Positions 17,349 to 26,924 of a stretch of 64,000 nucleotides of DNA are shown one piece after another (the stretch's first letter is position 1; every line of letters begins with the position of its first letter). The DNA is from Nitrospira sp. (lineage in GTDB: Bacteria > Nitrospirota > Nitrospiria > Nitrospirales > Nitrospiraceae), in contig JAFEBH010000013.1 in the NCBI GenBank assembly GCA_018242765.1, positions 296,084 through 360,083 on the forward strand. Reading direction: 5' to 3'. The notes under the pieces are model-generated. The model saw only the letters and a program-made list of their open reading frames with translations. It ran no database searches and had not been told where the DNA came from. The translations under genes and the position numbers were made by a program.

Positions 17349-19043
17349 CTAGGCAGCCCTGCGATCGAGCGCACAGGACTCAGGCAGAGCAGGACAGCGT
17401 TCTGCGTAAAACTCAGAGAGCATGGGGCGCGCTTCTCCTGCCACATGCAGGTCGTGTTCCAGGCGGTAGGGGTGCGTCGACCACTTATGGAAACATGATT
17501 GCCAATACTGAAACGTCTGAAGTTCTGTTGGCGTTCCCCAGCCGATGTAGCTGTCGATTGCGAATGCCCGAACCCGTAGCCCCAAGGCGAGTGCGTCTTC
17601 GATGGCGACATCCAAGTAGAATTCTCCGTTCACCCTGGCATTCCGGTCGATCATCCGTGTGACCACTTGGCGAAAATACAGGGCGCGCCGGAAGGTGAAC
17701 GTACCTGTGATGATGGCGTCCTGTGCCGGATGGTTGAGCGGATTTTTTACAGACACGTTCCGCACCACACTACTTGTGTCATCGATGTCAACCCACCCAT
17801 ACATATGAGGGTATCGAACAGCGTTGGGATATTTCTTAGCCACCCACACGATCACATCGGTTGCCGGATCATCCAACAGGTCCATGAGTCGGCTGTTCCG
17901 ATAGAGCATCCCGTTATCGCAGGCGGCAATGGTTACCGTCTCGTCGTCCAGCACATTCCTGTACGCGATATCCCATCCCAAGAAAGCTGTTCTTGCCTGC
18001 CCATCGGTCGGGCCATCCAACAAAATGGAGTGAGCATTTGGAAACTGCGCCTTGAGGATTTCGGCTACCTCCTTGCTCCCTGGCATGTCCCTTCGAAGAA
18101 CGAAGACGTGGCGAGCGGTTTTCGGGAGATCCGATGTTGCCTGCACGACCATCGGTTTGCCGGAGACAGAAATCAGTGGTTTTGGCGTCGTGTAGCCAGC
18201 TTGTCGAAACCGCTCTCCCAACCCTGCCATGGGAACCAGCGTTGCTCCTCCGACAGTCAGGTGACTTGCATAAGCAGGATCGACAAGCTGGCGAAATGCA
18301 TTCGACCACATCGAATATTCCTCAAGGTCTTCGGGTGTTCCCCATTGCATGAAATGTTGTAGCTCATAGATCGCGACCTTGCATCGGTTCTCCAATAAAT
18401 GCCTGTAGGCCATACTGATGTAATACTCACCGCCGACCTGCAACTCGTCAGCGATAACAGTTCGACACGCTTCCAGCATGAGCGCCCCACTGGAAAAGTA
18501 GTACGTTCCGCTCGACGCATATTCTTCTAGGCGATTCTCTGTGAACGGCCGCTTTTCTTGGATGTCTTGAACCCAGCCTTGATACTCCTTCAGATAGGCA
18601 TAATTCGTATTGCCGAGTGAGTGGGGATGAAACCCTTTATAGGCAGGAATAGCACCATCGCACCGCGTGGCCTTCACATATGAAATGAAATGGTTCCAAT
18701 GCCAATAGCATGAGAAATCACAGTAGTTCACGATTACCGGACCGCTGTGATCAACTTCTTTCGCGGCTTGGAGGACCGCATGAACGGGACCACGTTTATG
18801 GGAAGAGATACCGATAACCTTACCAGTCGGGCAGTGTGTATTCAGAACTTCCTTGATTTGAAACGAGGGCTCACGCAGATGCTCGTCGTTACAGATAAAG
18901 AGAAAATGTGTTTCTCCAGGGAACATGTCGATCACATGAGCGATAATCGGTTTTCCTTCGATTTCGATCAGTGGCTTAGGAATGGTGTATCCCGCTTGAC
19001 GAAAGCGTTCACCGAAGCCTGACATGGGAACAATAATCTGCAT
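17349..19043 (-). CDS. Tandem sugar/polyol-phosphate nucleotidyltransferase (two domains)
   Basis: This 564-aa protein contains two full nucleotidyltransferase domains. Domain 1 begins at residue 1 with IVPMSGFGERFRQAGYT, followed by PKPLI. Domain 2 begins near residue 267 with LVPMAGLGERFRQAGYT and again PKPLI. The loop-and-Lys pattern binds NTP and sugar phosphate. Later motifs are also duplicated: VNYCDFS against IAACDNG (metal Asp), and GEYYISMAY against GEFYLDVAI. Each copy ends with GTPE..LE/LQ. Such enzymes make NDP-activated sugars or CDP-activated polyols for capsules. An internal duplication followed by divergence best explains it; the two halves may use different substrates. It lies 241 bases after the GT4 gene. 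Confidence 0.85.
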   Translation of the reverse strand: MQIIVPMSGFGERFRQAGYTIPKPLIEIEGKPIIAHVIDMFPGETHFLFICNDEHLREPSFQIKEVLNTHCPTGKVIGISSHKRGPVHAVLQAAKEVDHSGPVIVNYCDFSCYWHWNHFISYVKATRCDGAIPAYKGFHPHSLGNTNYAYLKEYQGWVQDIQEKRPFTENRLEEYASSGTYYFSSGALMLEACRTVIADELQVGGEYYISMAYRHLLENRCKVAIYELQHFMQWGTPEDLEEYSMWSNAFRQLVDPAYASHLTVGGATLVPMAGLGERFRQAGYTTPKPLISVSGKPMVVQATSDLPKTARHVFVLRRDMPGSKEVAEILKAQFPNAHSILLDGPTDGQARTAFLGWDIAYRNVLDDETVTIAACDNGMLYRNSRLMDLLDDPATDVIVWVAKKYPNAVRYPHMYGWVDIDDTSSVVRNVSVKNPLNHPAQDAIITGTFTFRRALYFRQVVTRMIDRNARVNGEFYLDVAIEDALALGLRVRAFAIDSYIGWGTPTELQTFQYWQSCFHKWSTHPYRLEHDLHVAGEARPMLSEFYAERCPALPESCALDRRAA

Positions 19044-19284
19044 TCTAGGAACCCGCTTGCCTGCCTTTTCTTGACGTTTCCATTAGGTCCCCAATCATGC
19101 CGGTTGGCATACCCGTGTATGGGCTCACCGATTTCATTTCAACGCCAGTATCCCATAGATTCTCTGTATTTCCAGCTATTTGTGAATTGGGCGTTCACTC
19201 CAAGGTACGTCGGGAGGGGGCTGGCTCAGGGAGAGAGACTAGCTGCTGTCAGATGGATCAGTCTGAAGGAGTACGCTCGAGAGC

Positions 19285-20433
19285 TTAGATGCTTACGGGA
19301 GAGGGCGAAGGCACCGATGAGAAGCTCGACAGGCAGCGCACGTATAAATCTTCATGTCGTTTGACCACCGACTCGATAGAGTACAGCTTCTGCACGTGGC
19401 CCCGACCATTCCGACCCATGGCTTCTGCACGTGCAGGGTCAGACAATAGTGTACCTATCGCTGTAGCCAATGCGGCTGAATCGTCTGGAGAGACCAATAG
19501 ACCTGATTCCCCAGTCCTGACAAATTCTGGTATGCCTCCAACAGTCGTCGCGATAACAGGCTTTCCGGCCGCCATGGCTTCAAGAATAGCAATCCCAAAC
19601 CCCTCGTAGCGCGACGGCAACACAAACACATCCACCGCTGAAAAAATACGTGGAAGATCACGTCTCAACCCGGTGAATACGACCTGGCGTGAGAGCCCAA
19701 GATGATCACGTAGGTATTCAAGCATACTTCTTGCCGGTCCATCTCCCACGAGGAGCAGTTGAAACAGCGGAATCCTTTCGTCACCCTTCAGCTGTGCTAA
19801 GGCTTCCAGCAGAACACGCAGTCCCTTCTTGGGTTCCACCAAACGACACACGGTCCCGAGCACGATTCCATCGCGTTGGAGCCCCAACTCTTGTCGCCCT
19901 AGAGCCGTGGCAGAGGCAAACCGGCTTATATCTACGCCGAAGGGAATGATAGCATGCTGATCGACAGCACCACCAATATGAGCCACAACTGACCGACTCA
20001 CAGCCTGTGAACAGCACACGATGGCATCGGTCCACTTCAGAGTGAAACGATCGAGAAAGCGAACAACCTTCCCCTCGGTCACAATCTCATCATGATAGGA
20101 TGAAATCACAGGAAACGTGCGTAAGATATGTCTGCATACGCGGGCGGCTACATTTGCCCAGAAGAGGAAAGCCTGCACCACGTCAGGCCGTTCTGTTCGA
20201 AGTAGCTTGAGCAATCTAAGAAGGACACGAATATCGAGTTTGCCCGTACCATCCAAAGAGACGACCTTGACTCCCCTCACTCGAAGTTCCTGAGCGAGGG
20301 GGCCATCTGGTTTGAGAGTACAGACCGTCACCGTAAACCGTACGCGATCGAGTCGTGAGGCTAACTCCATAATATGTGTTTCGGTTCCGCCAACTCCCAA
20401 CCCAACCGCCAGCAGCATCACCTTAGCAGGCAT
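19285..20433 (-). CDS. Family 4 glycosyltransferase
   Basis: This 382-aa GT-B enzyme has the GLGVGGTETHIM N-terminal loop, the conserved SSYHDEI acceptor-site region, VCRLVEPKKGL, and the GT4 donor signature EGFGIAILEAMAAGKPVIAT. The ATG at 20433 overlaps the preceding gene by 11 bases; a GTG at 20448 is less likely. It probably extends the lipid-linked glycan in the cytoplasm. The 241-base gap after its stop is one of the few breaks in this locus. Confidence 0.88.
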   Translation of the reverse strand: MPAKVMLLAVGLGVGGTETHIMELASRLDRVRFTVTVCTLKPDGPLAQELRVRGVKVVSLDGTGKLDIRVLLRLLKLLRTERPDVVQAFLFWANVAARVCRHILRTFPVISSYHDEIVTEGKVVRFLDRFTLKWTDAIVCCSQAVSRSVVAHIGGAVDQHAIIPFGVDISRFASATALGRQELGLQRDGIVLGTVCRLVEPKKGLRVLLEALAQLKGDERIPLFQLLLVGDGPARSMLEYLRDHLGLSRQVVFTGLRRDLPRIFSAVDVFVLPSRYEGFGIAILEAMAAGKPVIATTVGGIPEFVRTGESGLLVSPDDSAALATAIGTLLSDPARAEAMGRNGRGHVQKLYSIESVVKRHEDLYVRCLSSFSSVPSPSPVSI

Positions 20434-21805
20434 GAGCGTTTCTACCACTCAGTTGTGAGGAGGAGAGGATCTGCTCGTACCAACCCAAATACGATTGCAC
20501 TTGCCGATGAATACCGAACGAACGTGATGCGATTGCTGCTGCAGTTGTTCCCATTGAGGTCCGTAACGGTTCGTTCGAAAGAAGTTGGATCACACGACCG
20601 GTCATGGCGTCCGCATCACCGGCAGATACAAGGAAACCCGAACGGCCCTCTTCAATTTGTTCCGGTATGCCGTCGATTGCGGTTGCGACTACCGGACGGC
20701 CGCAGGCTAACGCTTCCAATACGGTGTTGGGGAAGGTGTCGGATTTGGCGGCATGCACGTAGACATCAGTCGCCTGGTAATACTGGGCGGTGATCCGCTT
20801 GTCTCGTTGAAACGGCACGAACTGGATCCCGCCGTTTTTGTACAGGATCGGATCGCCCTGGTCCCCCAACACAATCACGGTAATACGGCTGTTCGAGTAC
20901 TGAGCGGCCACCTGCCGAGCACATTGCTCGATCGTCCGATAGTCCTTGAACACATTGCTCCTGGCGGCGTTGGCCACGAAGAGCAGCATCATGTCCTGCT
21001 GAGACAGGCCCAGCGCCTCTCTCGCCTGCTGCCTTGAGCCTGGCTTGTAGACTGTTGAGTCCACACCGTTTGGGATGACGCGCCCTTCTACGACTGCCGG
21101 CGCCAATATGGATTGTTCGACCTGCCGCATCAGCCACCGGGAAGGTGTAGCGACATACACACGGCTCTCCCTATAGATGTCCCGTTTCCGTTTCCAATTC
21201 GCGGCAGTCGCATCCCGCGCAATCGCCGGATAGATCGAAAGATCAGGGCAATGGCCACAGCCGGTCTTCCACCGATCACAGCCCAATGTGTACGCACAAT
21301 GCCCGCTCAACATCCATGTGTCATGCAAGGTCATGACCGTAGGGATCTCCCGGCTCAACCAGGGTAGCGCACTGAGATCAAAATAGCCTCCACGCGGCAA
21401 CCAGCCTCCGTGCAGGTTATGACAATGGAGGATATCCGGGCGGTCTTGCATGAGATCGAAGAGTCTCCAGGACTCCGGAAAGTTGAAGTTCTCTCTACCC
21501 AGCCTGGCCTGCCACCAATTGTTGGGTTGAGCAACGTAGGTCTGTAGCCAATGTCGCATGCGCCATACTCCGCGAATCCGCCCTTCATACGGAGCAAGCC
21601 AGTTGTCAAGATGGATCAGCGATGCGTTCACGGCCTTCTCTTGTTCCACATGGGACAAGGGAATTACCTGAGGGTCATCACTAGACTTCTCACCGACCGC
21701 CAGCAGGGAGTGATGCCCTCGTTGCCGGTACTGGTCGAAGAGCTGCCAAGCAATCGCTTCGGCGCCTCCTCCTTTTTCATATGTACTGATCTGGAGGATT
21801 CTCAT
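20423..21805 (-). CDS. Family 4 glycosyltransferase
   Basis: This 460-aa GT-B enzyme starts MRILQISTYEKGGGAE. It has a Cys-rich insertion in the acceptor domain (HCAYTLGCDRWKTGCGHC) typical of one GT4 subgroup, and the donor signature NTVLEALACGRPVVATAIDG. At 460 aa it is longer than the usual 370-400 aa because of that insertion. It follows the GT2 gene by 17 bases and overlaps the next GT4. The donor is unknown. Confidence 0.88.
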   Translation of the reverse strand: MRILQISTYEKGGGAEAIAWQLFDQYRQRGHHSLLAVGEKSSDDPQVIPLSHVEQEKAVNASLIHLDNWLAPYEGRIRGVWRMRHWLQTYVAQPNNWWQARLGRENFNFPESWRLFDLMQDRPDILHCHNLHGGWLPRGGYFDLSALPWLSREIPTVMTLHDTWMLSGHCAYTLGCDRWKTGCGHCPDLSIYPAIARDATAANWKRKRDIYRESRVYVATPSRWLMRQVEQSILAPAVVEGRVIPNGVDSTVYKPGSRQQAREALGLSQQDMMLLFVANAARSNVFKDYRTIEQCARQVAAQYSNSRITVIVLGDQGDPILYKNGGIQFVPFQRDKRITAQYYQATDVYVHAAKSDTFPNTVLEALACGRPVVATAIDGIPEQIEEGRSGFLVSAGDADAMTGRVIQLLSNEPLRTSMGTTAAAIASRSFGIHRQVQSYLGWYEQILSSSQLSGRNAHAC

Positions 21806-21822
21806 ATGGCTAGACTAGCAGG

Positions 21823-22731
21823 TCAAACCACGAAGCCTGAAATGATTCTCCATTCCGTCCCATCCCAGACCACGACCTGGGTGGGGAACGTCAGACCAGA
21901 ATACCGGCCGGCGACCCTAATCCATCGTGGTAACGTCGCGAGCGACAGATGGCGGCCGACTTTCCACGCCAGTCCCCTCACCAGCGCCTCGAATCCTCGG
22001 CAGGGCCTGCCGCCGTATTGAGCGAGCGTGCGCTGAGCTTCCTCCATATAGTGATCAACCTGTCGTACCGATTTTTGATTTCCATGGGCCCGGAATCCTG
22101 CCAATGGGGCCATGACACCATAGAGGTCGGCGTGGCGATAGAACCTGGCCCACAATTCAAAGTCCGCTGCCAGTTGCAGCGAGGTATCAAGCCTTCCTCC
22201 CGTACGTTCCCAGAGCGAGCGCCGCCAGAACGTCGACTCTTGTTGGATGAAACGTCTGCCGTAAGATCCTGCTGTCGGGAGATTCCCGCCTTTGAGGAAT
22301 GATGCCCGATTGAATCCGCCGCTGAAATTAATCGACGTCAACTGGCCGTGAGCATTCCAGCTGAGCGGCTGAACAGTCGTCAGCCACTCGATCTGGGGAA
22401 ACTTCGTGAAGAGCTCGCGGACAATCGAAAATGCCCACGGGGTGTACTTGTCATCGCTGTTGATCCACGCCATGATTTCGCCGGTTGTCTTCACAAACCC
22501 CTTGTTGATGGCATCGTATTGTCCATTGTCAGGCTGGCTCATCCAGTGGGTCAAGCGTTCGGCATGACGTCGGATAATATTGACACTGCCGTCGGTCGAA
22601 CCTCCGTCGACGATCACATACTCGAGGTTGGAATCCCGCTGCGATAGCACGGACTCGATCGTCTCTTCAATAAACTGAGCTTGATTAAACGACGGCGTGA
22701 CGATGGATATTTTCAGCGATGATGAGCTCAC
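21823..22731 (-). CDS. Family 2 glycosyltransferase
   Basis: This 302-aa GT-A enzyme has ISIVTPSFNQAQFIEETI, VIVDGGSTDGS and WINSDDKYTPWAF (the DXD-like metal site). QQESTFWRR follows, as in WcaA-type enzymes. The GTG start at 22731 overlaps the FkbM stop by GTGA. It is a cytoplasmic inverting transferase; the sugar and acceptor are not readable. Confidence 0.88.
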   Translation of the reverse strand: MSSSSLKISIVTPSFNQAQFIEETIESVLSQRDSNLEYVIVDGGSTDGSVNIIRRHAERLTHWMSQPDNGQYDAINKGFVKTTGEIMAWINSDDKYTPWAFSIVRELFTKFPQIEWLTTVQPLSWNAHGQLTSINFSGGFNRASFLKGGNLPTAGSYGRRFIQQESTFWRRSLWERTGGRLDTSLQLAADFELWARFYRHADLYGVMAPLAGFRAHGNQKSVRQVDHYMEEAQRTLAQYGGRPCRGFEALVRGLAWKVGRHLSLATLPRWIRVAGRYSGLTFPTQVVVWDGTEWRIISGFVV

Positions 22732-23567
22732 GAGACTTGATCGAGTGCCAAGATTTGTTGGAGATGAGATCGAAACTCACGATTCTGTTGTAGCCGTTGT
22801 TCAGGCGTGGCGTAGTAATGGAATCGCCGTAACGGGCCGTTCTCCGGCACAAACACGATATCGACTTGAGATAATGCGTGATCCAATGGGCGATACTGAA
22901 GTCCCAGAATGTCATGGGGAACGAACCCCTTGGATTTCATATAAGTGACGACGTCGAAAAATAGTGGGCCTTCTTTGAAAAACTGAAAGAGTGAGACTTC
23001 TAGGAGAACGAGCTCAGCTCCACACAGGGTTGCTTCGCCTCCCCTCAAGACGTCCAGTTCGGCGCCCTGCACGTCGATTTTTATAAAATAGGGAGGATGC
23101 GCATCACGCTCTTTGACCAACCGATCGAGGGTGATCGCGTTCACAACACGGGGAAATCCGTTCACATCTGTTCCGCTCTCTGTCTCCCGGTACAGAGATG
23201 ATCCAACAAGATCTGGGTGTACATTGATCGTCACCGGATTGTCGCAGGACGAGGCAACGGCAATCTCATAGCTCGCTCTGGGAATTGCTTTGACTGTTTT
23301 GTCCAAGCATGACACATACTCATTGAGTGGTTCGATGAGTAGATACTGAGCGTTGGGAAAAATCTCGTGGCATTGGCGAGAAAAACTCCCGATAGCTGCT
23401 CCCACATCAATGACCGTTGCCGGCGCCACCCCCGTATCTCGAACCTGTGTTAAGCTCCCTTCGAGTGATGTGCGTTCCAGTCCTTTGACGCTGGAAGCCG
23501 TCGAGGCTCGTCTACGAACTTCATATCCCAATGATCGAACGATGCGTCGAATGATTGATTTCAACAT
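22728..23567 (-). CDS. FkbM-family methyltransferase
   Basis: This 279-aa enzyme has the FkbM signature: TVIDVGAAIGSFSRQ (SAM site) and FIKIDVQGAELDVLRG, then LVLLEVSLF. Family members O-methylate sugars or macrolides. The ATG at 23567 overlaps the upstream stop by 7 bases; a longer start at 23594 is rejected. The cluster around it (four more methyltransferases within 9 kb) points to a heavily methylated glycan. Confidence 0.88.
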   Translation of the reverse strand: MLKSIIRRIVRSLGYEVRRRASTASSVKGLERTSLEGSLTQVRDTGVAPATVIDVGAAIGSFSRQCHEIFPNAQYLLIEPLNEYVSCLDKTVKAIPRASYEIAVASSCDNPVTINVHPDLVGSSLYRETESGTDVNGFPRVVNAITLDRLVKERDAHPPYFIKIDVQGAELDVLRGGEATLCGAELVLLEVSLFQFFKEGPLFFDVVTYMKSKGFVPHDILGLQYRPLDHALSQVDIVFVPENGPLRRFHYYATPEQRLQQNREFRSHLQQILALDQVS

Positions 23568-24433
23568 GGCGTATGAGTAGACCAATCCCAACATTTCCCC
23601 GCTGGCTTGATGGCTTCCATAAAGAGGGAGTCAGGTTTTCTCACCTTCCCGTCTGTTACCTCCAGGCCAAACGAAGCGAACTGTCCTATCCGACTATCAT
23701 GTGCGTGGCACACCTGTGCGTCAGAAAATCCGCATTGTGTGATCAATTGCCCTAAGGAAAACCGATCATACATCCACTGGTGGCATTCCCCAGACAGTCG
23801 AAAACGGCCGATACGCAAGGCCTCGTGATCACCGTTGATCAAGTATCCCTTGAGTTCAGGCACAAGAGATCGTATAGTCCGAACTATTCTCGACATGATT
23901 GAGAGGCCACCGCAACGACTGGATTCTGAGCTAAGGGATGAGTGACGTCCCGGTTCCATATAGGTCATCGCTCCTACCCCAATCCTTCCAATCACATACT
24001 TGGTATTGTTGCGGGCTTGGGTACGCAGATACCGCTCCATCTCCCCTCCAGACGTGTCTCGTACTAGTTGATCAAGTAGTTCGAGTGTGATCCATTCATA
24101 TTCTTCTGTTGCCCGTGGTTTTCCCGCCTCAGCTCTCGCAAGGACCCGAAGGTATTCACGGACGATTCCTTCAAGGTCCGGAACGGCCAGTCGGATGATG
24201 CCGCCAGGACAAAGAACTCGGTGGCATTCCAGTAACAGCCGCTTGGCCTTCTCCTGTGTGAAATGTTCGAGTACATGTGATGCATAGCACACATCAACTT
24301 GCCCATTCTCGAATGGCAGTCCATTCCCTACATCCCATGTTTGTACCGATGGACTGTGCGGACGCACATCCAGATTGATCCAATCGGGATGCCACACCGA
24401 GCCGCAACCGATATTGACTAACACAGGAGACAC
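23561..24433 (-). CDS. SAM-dependent methyltransferase (glycan-locus type)
   Basis: This 290-aa protein has LVNIGCGSVWHPDWINLD at its N-terminus (motif I with an Asp strand end). VCYASHVLEHF (motif IV) and ECHRVLCPGGIIRLAVPDL follow. The GCGxxxxxGWxNxD start is shared by a methyltransferase group common in O-antigen loci. The start is a GTG with AAAGGA about 10 bases upstream. A Trp/His-rich C-terminal half probably shapes the acceptor site. Substrate unknown. Confidence 0.82.
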   Translation of the reverse strand: MSPVLVNIGCGSVWHPDWINLDVRPHSPSVQTWDVGNGLPFENGQVDVCYASHVLEHFTQEKAKRLLLECHRVLCPGGIIRLAVPDLEGIVREYLRVLARAEAGKPRATEEYEWITLELLDQLVRDTSGGEMERYLRTQARNNTKYVIGRIGVGAMTYMEPGRHSSLSSESSRCGGLSIMSRIVRTIRSLVPELKGYLINGDHEALRIGRFRLSGECHQWMYDRFSLGQLITQCGFSDAQVCHAHDSRIGQFASFGLEVTDGKVRKPDSLFMEAIKPAGKCWDWSTHTPC

Positions 24434-24448
24434 GCACTGTTCCTTTCT

Positions 24449-25243
24449 CTACTCAAACACTTTCACACCGATACGGCCGGTATAGTCGATGGGGTGAAGC
24501 AACATCCTGATCCGATACTTAGTCATATATTCGTCGATAGCCCGACGCGCCCCCTGCCAGTGGCCATAGTCGTCGACAATCAAGACACCTCCCCGACTCA
24601 TCCGCGGATACAGCACTTCCATTTCATGCTGAGTTGATTGATACCAATCGGTGTCCAACCGCAAAATCGCGATTCGATCGGGAGCGGACTGCGCCAACGT
24701 CTCTTCCACCCGGCCCGGTATAAGGTGGATACGGCCTTCTGGATACTGTGTCAGCGAGAGCGCTTGAGTAACCCGTTCGATCGGTGCGTAACACCAAACC
24801 ATGTCATGTTCTGTCTTACTGGATTGCATCAATAGTTTGCGTGCTGACTCACCTGCCAGGGAGACGTCTTGGGGGCCCGGTTCCGTCATTCCCTCGAAGG
24901 TATCAAACAAATAGAGTTCGCGACTCGCGGCCCCACGACGCATCAACGTTCTTGCAACGGCCATCATGCTACCGCCTCGCCATACCCCACATTCGACGAT
25001 TGCGCCGTCAATTGCCGCGTCTTCGACGTAGCGAACGGCTGAGCAGAGTGCCCGAATGCGTTCAGGGGAAGTCATCGTGTATGGGCGGACAAAAGCGATC
25101 GTCTCGCTGTCTTGACCTTCTTCGGCCGTGACGGCGATGTTCGGCGCATCAGTGGGGGTTCCCTGGTTCATCAACTGCCACCGCTCGGCTAACCCCTGAA
25201 GGGGAGCAAACACTTTGGCCAATGCGAGAACTTTCCGATTCAT
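24449..25243 (-). CDS. TylF/MycF-family sugar O-methyltransferase
   Basis: This 264-aa enzyme contains IVECGVWRGGSMMA (SAM loop), the LYLFDTFEGM strand, and LDTDWYQSTQHEMEVLYPRM with VLIVDDYGHW. That is the TylF/MycF signature, including the metal-binding aspartates. Known members methylate hydroxyls of nucleotide- or macrolide-linked sugars. It lies 15 bases upstream of the next methyltransferase gene in the same operon. Hydroxyl methylation of a glycan residue is the most likely role. Confidence 0.88.
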   Translation of the reverse strand: MNRKVLALAKVFAPLQGLAERWQLMNQGTPTDAPNIAVTAEEGQDSETIAFVRPYTMTSPERIRALCSAVRYVEDAAIDGAIVECGVWRGGSMMAVARTLMRRGAASRELYLFDTFEGMTEPGPQDVSLAGESARKLLMQSSKTEHDMVWCYAPIERVTQALSLTQYPEGRIHLIPGRVEETLAQSAPDRIAILRLDTDWYQSTQHEMEVLYPRMSRGGVLIVDDYGHWQGARRAIDEYMTKYRIRMLLHPIDYTGRIGVKVFE

Positions 25244-25255
25244 TAGTAATAAAAA

Positions 25256-25936
25256 CTATGAATTGCGTAGTAGAATGAGGGAGTCACGTTGTAGAAGGTC
25301 CAGATCGGCACACTGCACTTCCCAACCCGCTTCGGTCGCGATCTTCACCATGCTCTGTTGATCATTGCGTGGCCACCAGATATCTCTGTCGTGCTGTGAT
25401 TTGAAAGCCTCGGGAACCCCGCCCTTGGTCCAGCCGAACCGCTCCAACTTGACCCAATTGCCATATTGATGAATTGATACCGCTCCTGGCTTCATCTTGC
25501 GCCGAGCGGTACGGAGAATCTCCAAGATGGAATCTTGTTCATTATGGCAGAGCACGCCGAACGACCAGAACAGATCGAAGTACCCGTCCGGCACCCCCTG
25601 GAAGGAATTGTCATGAACTCGATGGCAGATCAACTGTCCAGAACGGGCATTCGGCACTAGCCACTGAGTGACGTCCTGAAAATCGACGGTGTGCAACTCG
25701 CCATGTGGAATGAACCTCAAAATTGCACGGGACCACGATCCTTTACCAGGCCCTAATTCGAGTACCTTCGAGTCAGGACGTAGGTGTGGCTGAATGGCCT
25801 GTCTGAAGACTCGCCGATAGGATCCCCCGCTTCTCTGCTCCTCGGACCATCTAGTCCTCCCTGGGACCAAAGAGAGGATGTTGCCGCTGTCGTATCCATA
25901 ATTAAATTCCTCCTGCAACCAACGCAAAGTAGGCAT
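25256..25936 (-). CDS. Class I SAM methyltransferase
   Basis: This 226-aa protein has VLELGPGKGSWSRAI (motif I) after an unusual 45-residue Trp/Arg-rich N-terminus. LHTVDF (motif II), FDLFWSFGVLCHNEQ (motif IV) and RRKMKPGAVSIHQYG follow. It resembles small glycan or lipid methyltransferases. It sits between TylF and a glycosyltransferase gene with 12- and 21-base gaps. Substrate unknown. Confidence 0.82.
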   Translation of the reverse strand: MPTLRWLQEEFNYGYDSGNILSLVPGRTRWSEEQRSGGSYRRVFRQAIQPHLRPDSKVLELGPGKGSWSRAILRFIPHGELHTVDFQDVTQWLVPNARSGQLICHRVHDNSFQGVPDGYFDLFWSFGVLCHNEQDSILEILRTARRKMKPGAVSIHQYGNWVKLERFGWTKGGVPEAFKSQHDRDIWWPRNDQQSMVKIATEAGWEVQCADLDLLQRDSLILLRNS

Positions 25937-25957
25937 GGTATAAACCTAGGTCATGTG

Positions 25958-26914
25958 TTACCCGGCGCGTTGAACCGCTGAGGAGATTGATCGCTTTATT
26001 CTACCCGCCACCATGCGGAGGCGAGAAGTCAATTCTACTATCGTGCTGATCTTTTGTTCGCTTCTCAGCCCAGCGAGAAACGAGCGGATCAATTCTCGCG
26101 CTATCGCAGACTCGGTGACAGCGTCCGGATAGTCCCAGGACTCCAACGTACTTAACATGACGTTAAAATACTGCGAGGAGCTGCAATGTACGCCGCTTCC
26201 ATCTATCCCGATGTTTTGGACCAGTGACCGACTTGGGTAGAGACAGAGTCCATTGGCGGCGAACATGCTGGCATACCAACGAACGCCCCACACATCCAAC
26301 TTTCCTTCGGCTTGGAGGGCCAAGTGTTCGAAGTAGGGATAGGCTCCATCGACGTTGAAGGCCGTTCGCTGGGTTTCGTCGACCAGGCCGGCCAGTAGCT
26401 TGGAAGAATCTCGTTCCAGCCGGTTCCACGCCCGATTCCATGTCGCCCACCCCCAACTTGTGGGGATGCGACTAAAAAATGTTGAATTGAGTCGACTAAG
26501 ATCTTTTACCGGAAACATGTAGCCGGAAATCTGCATCACTCGTGGCTCCGCATGGTATCGCTCCAAGGCTTGGTTCATGAACGATAAGAATCCCGGCGCG
26601 ACAACCAGGTCATCTTCCAGGACGATCACACGTCCGTGTTTATTCGCCAACTCAGTTACGCCGGAGATAACAGACTGTGCCAATCCGAGATTCTTTTCCC
26701 GCTCCTGCACGACGATCTTTGAAAAACCCTCAGCACATCCTGCAACCTCCCGAACCGCTCTTACGGCATCCGCATCATGAGATCCTTTTGGCCCGTCACT
26801 AAACACATAGAGCATACTTTCTCGAGCGAGTGTGTTCGCTTGAAGTGCATATAAAGTGCGCTGCAAATGTGCCGGGCGGTTGTACGCAAAGAGGGCGATC
26901 GGTGCGATAGCCAT
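25958..26914 (-). CDS. Glycosyltransferase (GNT-I/GT2-like)
   Basis: This 318-aa GT-A protein starts with ALFAYNRPAHLQRTL. It has VIVLEDDLVVAPGFL (EDD metal site) and a Trp-rich acceptor part (SWGWATWNRAWNRLE, WGVRWYASMFAANG). This set is typical of bacterial enzymes related to GNT-I and common in O-antigen loci. It is cytoplasmic with no membrane helix. It follows asnB by 10 bases. Donor unknown. Confidence 0.8.
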   Translation of the reverse strand: MAIAPIALFAYNRPAHLQRTLYALQANTLARESMLYVFSDGPKGSHDADAVRAVREVAGCAEGFSKIVVQEREKNLGLAQSVISGVTELANKHGRVIVLEDDLVVAPGFLSFMNQALERYHAEPRVMQISGYMFPVKDLSRLNSTFFSRIPTSWGWATWNRAWNRLERDSSKLLAGLVDETQRTAFNVDGAYPYFEHLALQAEGKLDVWGVRWYASMFAANGLCLYPSRSLVQNIGIDGSGVHCSSSQYFNVMLSTLESWDYPDAVTESAIARELIRSFLAGLRSEQKISTIVELTSRLRMVAGRIKRSISSAVQRAG

Positions 26915-26924
26915 ATCGTTCTAC

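Noticed and set aside
19071..19364. A 97-codon plus-strand frame in the gap between the nucleotidyltransferase and GT4 genes
   Set aside because: No ribosome-binding site, no domain, and it runs into the GT4 gene; the 241-base gap more likely holds leader sequence.
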